From Theristus sp. LFF4_11 (lineage: Eukaryota > Nematoda > Chromadorea > Monhysterida > Xyalidae), in contig JASANC010001169.1 in NCBI GenBank assembly GCA_030248135.1, positions 248,001 to 312,000 of the forward strand: a DNA stretch of 64,000 nt, in the 5' to 3' direction. Shown one piece after another: positions 57,171-64,000 of the stretch. The translations under genes and the position numbers were made by a program. A model generated the notes under the pieces. That model was not told the origin of the DNA and did not search any database. It saw only the letters and a list, made by a program, of their open reading frames with translations. Every line of letters begins with the position of its first letter. The first letter of the stretch is position 1.

Positions 57171-59648
57171 ATGTATCCTAATTGGTCTGCATCGCACCAT
57201 CAGCAGCATTCTGCCGAGCAGACAGCGACCACGGCTGCGGCGAGCGCCTCGTCGGTCGCGTCTGCCGCCTCCGCCGTCGCCAACTACTGGGGCTCATGCA
57301 ACGGCGCCAACAGCGCTGCCGCCGCCGACTTGTATCGCAAAGCACCGGCCACGCACGGCATACCGACACTTGCAGGTAAGAATAAGTAACACCAACTTTG
57401 TCTGATGCGCCGCATTTTATACTCTCTCTCTCTCTCGCTGTCTCTCTCAAATTTTACGATGTATCATTACCGAAAATTTGCAGCGCCCTTTTTTGCATGT
57501 GGTTCGTTAAACTCGCCGATACGGTTGATCGCGTGTAAACGCGATTTTTAATGGCCAATAAAAGATACTTGATGGTGATCGTCTTGTTTTGGCGTTTGTA
57601 CGCAGAGACGTGCCAACGAATGTGAATAGTCGGTGGCTGCCTCGACGTGCGGTCATTTATAATGTGCGTGCACTTTGTTTTTGTGTCGCCCGCGAGCGAT
57701 CCACTGCTGATACGCACATGATTTCCATTCATCATGTGTGTTTTTCATTCAAGCCACCGTTTTATTACTGGCATCACCGAATGAACGACACAGTTGCAGC
57801 GCAGTGTACACAGAATAGCCAATTTGAAAGATTCAAAGTCGGCAATCAATTATTGCAATCGGATCGTTTCGCCCGGCCAATAAATTGAGACGATACATAG
57901 AATTGAATGAAATCGCCTCGAAAGTGTCGTAAAGCAGCGGCCGTTGGCGTGGAATGCGAGTGCTGGCCGGCGTAGCGTCATGGTGGCACATTGCGTGCGT
58001 GCGTGTGTTTTTTATGTGGCCATCCGAACGCATTGACGCGCACACGGTCAGTACAGCGGTGGCCATGGCCATTTGTGTGATTCATTAGAGCACACCGTCG
58101 CTTTTATGGGCGCGAACACTGCCCAGTCCGTTGCTCTGTCAGTTTATGGCGTCGTAAAACCGCTGCTGCTGCCTCTGCCCTCGCGCGCGCGCGTCACGTC
58201 GCGTCAACGGCACACATTTATTGTCAAATTTTGACTGCTGCTGTTCGAGTTCAATTCTCTGTTATTAGGCGCATGAATGAGACAGTGTTCGGTTGGATGA
58301 GAGCGAACTGGTCGCATCGAGGTGTGTACACCAGGCTGTGCTTGCATGTAGAACAACGTTGCACTCATTGAAAGAAACAGTACCGGAGAATTGACAAGCG
58401 CCGTTTACTATTGTATTTACAACATGTGCTTGCCGGATCGACCTTTCTTTTGCTCTCAGTAGTGTTTCAAATCGTATTGATAAGTTTTGTTTGTTCAATT
58501 TTCACTGCGTCCGCTTTTCATACGCGCATTATCAAGCTGACTTTTCTCAAGCCGTGATTACACCATTATAATTTTTAATCCATGATTTCATGAAAAATAT
58601 ATGTTATGCTTGTTTGGTTCTTCCCGCATGGTCTTGGCATTATGGCCAGATGCCCAGGGAAGCGCAAGTTTCGCTCAACGGAGTAGAACTGGGGCGTTGA
58701 ACATTGCGTACCATTCAAAATTACTTTTTTTACAACGATACATGCCGCTACGGGCATGGTAGAAAATGTTGAATAAATCAGACATTAGACATCCATGAAT
58801 GGTTCATTTCGATTGATGGCTAGCCATTTTTAGCACACGTCAGTTTACCTTTCTCAAACGAATTGTGTACTTTATGGGTTTCAATGTTTTGAACCAACAG
58901 TTCAAAACCGATGCAATCCAAAGCGGCTGATGCTGGTCTTTTGTAGCGTTAAAAACTCTCCCTGCATTTCAGCAACTGTACACATTCACACATTCTCAGT
59001 GACCATAACTCATCGCGTTTCCGACTATCGACATGCGAAATGTGATTGATTCCATGGGGAACGAACTGGCCTTTGCCGTTATTTCTGAGATTCCTTCACT
59101 TTATGATTCACAATTGCAGCCACAAGAGGTCCATGAAGTTTCTCAGCTGTTTACCGCGTCAATCTCCGCTGTAACTGTAACATCACCTACAGTGCATTTC
59201 CGTCAATCTCCACTGTAACATCACCTACAACCCATTTCACGTGCCCATTCGCAAGCCACACCTACAATCGCAGAACGCACCGTTTTGCCATGCACTCTTG
59301 CAGGCAGCAGCAATGTCACCTCCGGCTACGGCATGTCTGCCGGTGTGTCGCCGTCGGCAGCGGCTTACCACCACCAGGTGGCGCATCACCAGCACCAGGC
59401 GGACGTGCAGAATCTGCTCTACCCGTCCAACTACGTGAAGGCGATGAACATGATGGCCGGTCCGCAGCTGCCCGACTGGCTACAACAGGCGACAGAGCCG
59501 ACGGCACCATTCGCCTCCGCCTACCACCACGGACAGCCGGGCGCCGGCCACCACCATTTCGCGCAATACGCCGACCCGACGCTCGCGCATCCGCCGACGA
59601 TGCCGAAGGGCTACACCGGACAGATGTACGGATGGATGAGGCTGCACG
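57171..59648 (+). CDS. Hox gene, first two exons with YGWM hexapeptide; homeobox beyond the window
   Basis: Exon 1, 57171-57375, starts MYPNWSASHHQQHSAEQ and ends GIPTLAG at a GTAAGA donor in phase 1. Exon 2, 59304-59648, follows a CTCTTGCAG acceptor and ends in phase 1 at GTACGT; 550 nt so far. The N-terminus is Ala/Ser/His-rich, with NLLYPSNYVKAMNMM and PQLPDWLQQ. At the very end of exon 2 stands GQMYGWMRLHG, the position and core (W-M) of the Hox hexapeptide that contacts Exd/Pbx. R-L-H after it recalls Scr/Dfd (YPWMKRVHL), so an anterior or central class such as lin-39/Dfd/Scr is my guess. No WFQNRR-coding exon occurs on the plus strand up to 64000, so the homeobox exon is downstream. Transcription is divergent from the other Hox exons. 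Confidence 0.85.
57376..59303 (+). promoter_or_regulatory. First intron of plus-strand Hox gene with paired TTTATGG / GTCGTAAA words
   Basis: GTCGTAAA at 57926, TTTATGGG at 58103, and TTTATGGC immediately followed by GTCGTAAA at 58143-58158. The back-to-back pair joins a Caudal-type and an Abd-B-type word with no gap. The last 150 bp include a tandem duplication at 59158-59240. Confidence 0.4.
59158..59240 (+). repeat. Imperfect tandem duplication in Hox intron
   Basis: Units of 44 and 39 bp sharing GTCAATCTCC and CTGTAACATCACCTACA, 64 bp before exon 2 of the plus-strand Hox gene. Confidence 0.8.
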
Positions 59649-59770
59649 GTACGTTGAGACGGTGTGCGCTGCTGAACGGGGCTACTGGAGTGGACAGTAA
59701 AACAGAGTTATTATTGAACTCGTTGTGTTAGTAACCGTGTTAGTGGCCCCGTTTCCTTACTTATACTCAT

Positions 59771-60422
59771 TTCACTTGGTTGAAAAAACACAAAAAAATG
59801 TTTCGTTTCCTACACCAAAGAACCGCAACTCAATTCGTTCATCAGCAGCAATTGGTCAGCAGACGTTTCACTCAAGGAAAGGTACGAAAACCGATTTCGC
59901 TCGTTAAAAATGTTCGAACTCGTGTCCGGTGGCGTGTCTCGAGCCGTGTCCGTTGTTGTTATTATTGGGAATTTTAGGCGATGTTTTAGCCAGGGCTAAC
60001 CATGAAGTGCACAGAACGCGGTCGAGTAGGGTGCCCATCGAGTTTTCTCTGTCATAAGTGCCTATACGCCCTTCGGCGGGGCTCGATCCCCCGAACGCGC
60101 TACCACCAGGCTACAAGGGTGACAGTATAGTGAAGCCACGTTGTGTCGCGCTGCGTGTTTTGTCGCGGGAATGTTTATTGTGCAGAACGCCGAGTAACTG
60201 ACCGGGACAGGACATAACGCGGGACACGCGGCGGGACAGGAGACGGCGTGGGAGACGACACCGGACACGAGTTCGGACATTTTTAACGAGCGAAATCGGT
60301 TTTCGTACCTTTCCTTGAGTGAAACGTCTGCTGACCAATTGCTGCTGATGAACGAATTGAGTTGCGGTTCTTTGGTGCAGGAAACGAAACAAATTTTTTT
60401 GTGTTTTTTTCAACCAAGTGAA
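59771..60422. mobile_element. Inverted-repeat element in Hox intron
   Basis: Arms of about 165 bp in opposite orientation: TTCACTTGGTTGAAAAAACA at the left end and CAACCAAGTGAA at the right. Both arms carry the same open frame (FRFLHQRTATQFVHQQQLVS), so it appears on both strands; I take it for transposon sequence, not a gene. The 320-bp centre holds a tRNA-like segment. No clear target duplication. Confidence 0.75.
60064..60120 (-). other. tRNA-like segment lacking an anticodon arm
   Basis: On the minus strand: CCCTTG, then TAGCCTGGTGGTAGCGCG (an excellent A box and D arm), then CGGGGGATCGAGCCCCG (a T-arm with 5-bp stem and 7-nt loop, B-box-like), then CGAAGGG, which pairs with the start. 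No room is left for an anticodon arm, so it is not a working tRNA; a tRNA-derived SINE head or truncated tRNA is likelier. Confidence 0.5.
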
Positions 60423-63400
60423 GGAAGGCTAAAAGAGACAACAGTGTTTCGTTTGTTTGAGAATATTGGTAGGTCCACAAACTTGCGGAGTAACTATTCC
60501 CAGCGCGACCAAGTTTGGTCAGTGGTCAACGGTCAGTGCCTCAGCTTGGTCAGTTTCTTGATCGGTGTTTTGTGTGCGTGTTCACATAATACATTATTGA
60601 CACACACTTGTAGTATCGGTGGTGGTGTTACCACGCTCTCTGATGTTGTGGCGATTGTGGAAAAACTCTGTTGAGGACAAAAATTCTTGTGGCGTGATGT
60701 TCAGGTTCAGATGTAAGTGTGCTTTGCACTTGTTATAAATCATCGGGATCGCCAACAATCCGCAAGCGAATCCGCCGGCGTGGCTGGGACAGAGTTGAGA
60801 TGTTTTTATGAATTACTTACAGCTTGCTACGTCTGGTGTGCATAATCAGTGAGCTGATTGCAGTTCATGGGGTCACCATGTTTACAGTAACTGGCTTTAG
60901 CAATAAAAGGTAAACATTTTGTCATTTTACCGTAGTCGTGTGCGCGCGCATAGCTGAAATGACTCCGAAGATTTATGGAGCAAAAAAACGCGTTCTCATG
61001 TCACGTTTCATGTAAACATTGTGACTACGGTTTGTGAGTGCTCGTCTGTCGAATGCAACACGCAAAGATGCATGCTGCCGTTGCAACGGTCAGTCGGTGA
61101 CCATGTTGTGTCCACGCGCACTGCATGAATTATGTGCATAGTTGGGCAGCATGTTCGCCAGCGGTTGCATGCTCAACACCGTAGCGCCACCCTGTTCATC
61201 GCCATTCAACAGCCAACAACAACAACAACAACAACAACAGCTGAGTGTGTGCGTGAGTTTGTGCAACGTGTGTGGGTTTGAGTGAATCAACGAATGCAGC
61301 CATCATCAGCAGCTGTGCTCAGTGGCTTACACACACAGAGAGACACAGATGCAATGTGCTGCACACACACAAAGTGACTCGGCTGGCGGCAACATCAGAA
61401 AGCAGTGAATTATGGCCGATCGATGCGCTTAATATCAGTGCAAACGGCGCGTGTGTGGCTGCCAGCAAGCGTCAATACGCACAACAACGAGCAGTGAGTG
61501 TGTGCCTCTATTTGTGTTCTGCGTTTCACTTTTCGGTTCGTCGCGTTCTCTCTCTGGCGTGCACAAAGCCGAAAGCATCGACGGTCGCTCATTCTCTCAT
61601 TGCGATCTAATAGTATGGGCTCGCTCAACAGTGAATTCGTAAACGGGCGGTCATCGTCGAATGTGCAATTCTGTGTGCCACTGTCCGTTGTCGTTCAGCA
61701 GTTGAAATGCACACCACCGAGTTGATCATTTGCGAATAGAGAACCATGGGCGAATGCGGATAAGCAGATGACAAAACGCGTTGCGATTTTTTTACGATCG
61801 AAAATGATCGGTGCAAAATACATGTGGAACACAGTGCCTGTGCCGTGTGTTCAAATGTTCTAATGTTGAAATTGTCAGTTTGAAATTTCGCTAAAACAAC
61901 TGTACTGTAACATTAGATGCGTCAGTGCTTGAGGAGCGTGTGATGCACATGATTGAGTTGTCATGGGTGACGGTGATATGAGTCTCTTGAGGGGAACACG
62001 CTCACTTCATTGTTCCAATGTTACGGTTGCCTGTGACGCGGCAACTGACGAAGACGAAATGCGAAATGACACTCATTACGACCGCAAATCGTCTGCTACT
62101 TTCGCAGCGAAATCTTTCGGAAAACAGCGCCAGGGTTTTTGCAGGAAAACAGCGCTATTTTTGGTTTCTCTCGAAATTCCCCGGTCGATCGTTTAACATC
62201 AGCAATCAACAAACTCAATTAACTTTAATGGGCGATGGAAATGTCTGACTGATGCGGATATTGTTTGCGGCGATATTGCGCTGCGCGCTTTTGCGCATTG
62301 AAATTGTAATTGGTGTCTTGGCGCCGTCAAACGAGGCTTCAAAGGACTCATTCCGCCTTGATACGGTAGTGTGAAAACAACGCGGACGCTGTCGCCACTG
62401 CGGTTGTTCACAGCAGGGCATACGGTTGATCACGGTTTATGGAGAAAAACTTCAGGATCATCATCTGAGAAGGGGCGCTTCGTTTGTTGTTAAGTTTTGG
62501 AACTTTTTTGTCGTTGTGCACGACTAACAACGATGCCGCATCATTTGCGAACAGGTGCGTCCAAGTGCACAAAAGCACATCCACCAAATCCAAGTTGGTT
62601 TTTTAATACCCAGTGCATCCCCGAGTGGGCTGGCATGCGAACGTGACGCATCGCTCGACCACCAACGTCGCACCTGCCCTGTCCTGCCGCCTGTTTTCGC
62701 CTGGTTCAGCTGTCACAATCGGTGATAATCACAGGCGGATTGGACAAAAAAAAATTCATAGTCGAGATCATCACGCAGCGCTGCTGTGAGGTGTGGTTTT
62801 TATAAACCGTGAAAAAGAAGCAGCATTACTCGCATTCATACAATTTCAAAAAGTGCCCTGCCTGTTGTGTGTGCGTGTGTGTGTGTGTGGTGTGTTTTCG
62901 TGCGACCATTCAAGTGTTGTGGACAGACATAGATCACTGGCGACAACGATCGCGCATAAATATTGCGGCCGACCACTGCGGCCCCGATCTTACATGTTCA
63001 CTGTATGCGCTAATATACGCTCGCAAATAATAACATAATACAAAATCAATGGCCATAATTCACCGGTCGCACGTCAACAAAAACACAGCACCGGCTTAGA
63101 GAGCCCGAATATTACTCGTCTCGTGTCGTCGCCGTTCATGGCAGCACGCAGCAGCAGAAAAAACGACACGATGCGCTTCTGAACACGAGCCGGACCACAC
63201 TGCCAGTACTACAATGCGTCGCTGCTGCAGCCGCCGAACCATCTGGGGAACTGCTTTGCTGTCTTTTGTGCAGCACAACGCAGAAAAACACACGCGTTAT
63301 CGAAAATATCTCTTGAGTTATATCGATTATTATTATTACTGAACGACTTTGTAACAGAAGAAACACGCGCGCATGCGGACGGGCGGTGCCATAAATTTGC

Positions 63401-64000
63401 CAGCAACGGCGCGTGTGTGTGTGAGCAGTTGTGCGTTGCCCACGAACGCAGCACGAATGTAGCGCATAAATCAAGCGAATCATGAGCAACACACAGCTGC
63501 GATCGCGCGACACGCTCATAATTAGCAGTCAGCTTCTTTTTTGCAGCTTGTTTCTTCTGTTGCATGCGTGTGAATTGATGGCGTGGAATAAAGATAATTC
63601 ACACGAAACACGCAGGCGCGTTGTTTTCACTGCAGTGACACCGCCTCTGAACAAGTTTCAAAGTTCAATTCAAACACATTGATCTTGTTTGATTGAGTGA
63701 ACTGTTGATCTATGGTTGCACTGTGTCTCTCCAAGTGTGCGACCAAAAAGGAGTACAAGGAACGAGTGATCTCTTGTATCTTTTACTGAGAGTATACGTG
63801 TCTCCCAAACGACTGCCGCGCGTTTGCGTCGTGTTGGTGCTCAATTAATTGTGTTAACGTCACTGATCGCAGTGTTAACGTGCTATTTATGGTGAGTAAT
63901 GTTCGCAGTAATCGTAGCAACGTGGGCGGCAACGCCACCCGGACGAACGCACTGCACATTTCGCAGCGTTTTCATAATTGGCGACAGTTTTGTTCGCTTT
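60423..64000 (+). other. Second intron of plus-strand Hox gene (continues off the edge)
   Basis: No homeobox or other exon recognised. Contains (CAA)n at 61218-61239 and TTTAYG/CRTAAA words including GCCATAAA at 63388 and TTTATGGT near 63884. Intronic status assumes that the homeobox exon lies beyond 64000. Confidence 0.4.

Noticed and set aside
59780..60413. Matching open frames on both strands (FRFLHQRTATQF...)
   Set aside because: They are the two arms of one inverted-repeat element, not two genes.

Overview
The window is animal nuclear DNA. Its genes are split by many short introns (mostly 45-400 bp), intergenic DNA is full of short palindromic transposons, and the right 60% is a Hox locus. 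Orthologues of NUP98-NUP96, SGT1, BRX1 and theta-class GST are clear. The homeodomains (one Antp/mab-5-like, two posterior-class), an SGT1 with no TPR part visible and the compact introns suggest an ecdysozoan, most likely a nematode. This is inference; no marker in the window settles the taxon. All gene models were spliced by hand, with reading phase checked across every junction unless stated.

Layout. 1-320: 5' exon of a membrane-anchored flavodoxin-domain protein (TYW1- or P450-reductase-like), running off the left edge. About 780-1626: an unresolved minus-strand coding-like stretch. 2296-13828 (minus): NUP98-NUP96, 34 exons, 1798 codons plus stop in perfect phase, with GLFG repeats, GLEBS motif, self-cleaving HFS site and Nup96 helical part. 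15950-16986 (plus): SGT1, 5' end unresolved. 17374-19252 (minus): BRX1. 19964-21120: a 1.16-kb foldback element. 21850-about 22920 (plus): secreted/transmembrane single-EGF protein. 23300-24712 (minus): theta GST.

Hox locus. On the minus strand three homeobox exons lie in a row (25472-26244, 28784-29148, 31449-32110). Only one set of upstream coding exons is visible (39240-39120, 37584-37215, 36794-36712). It ends in the same phase that all three homeobox exons need, so all three joined products are open and in frame (448, 312 and 411 aa). A fourth Hox gene starts on the plus strand at 57171 with a YGWM hexapeptide at the end of exon 2; its homeobox lies beyond 64000. The 18 kb between these divergent genes holds a transposon-rich core (47-51.5 kb) flanked by blocks rich in TTTAYG/CRTAAA words, the sites preferred by Abd-B-class and Caudal homeodomains.

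Mobile DNA: four members of a TA-flanked palindromic MITE family (two also inside NUP98-96 or beside the left-edge gene), hAT-like elements with 8-bp target duplications, a foldback element whose arms are 15-bp tandem repeats, two tRNA-like SINE copies in introns of BRX1 and GST, and an inverted-repeat element in the plus-strand Hox intron carrying a tRNA-like segment without an anticodon arm.
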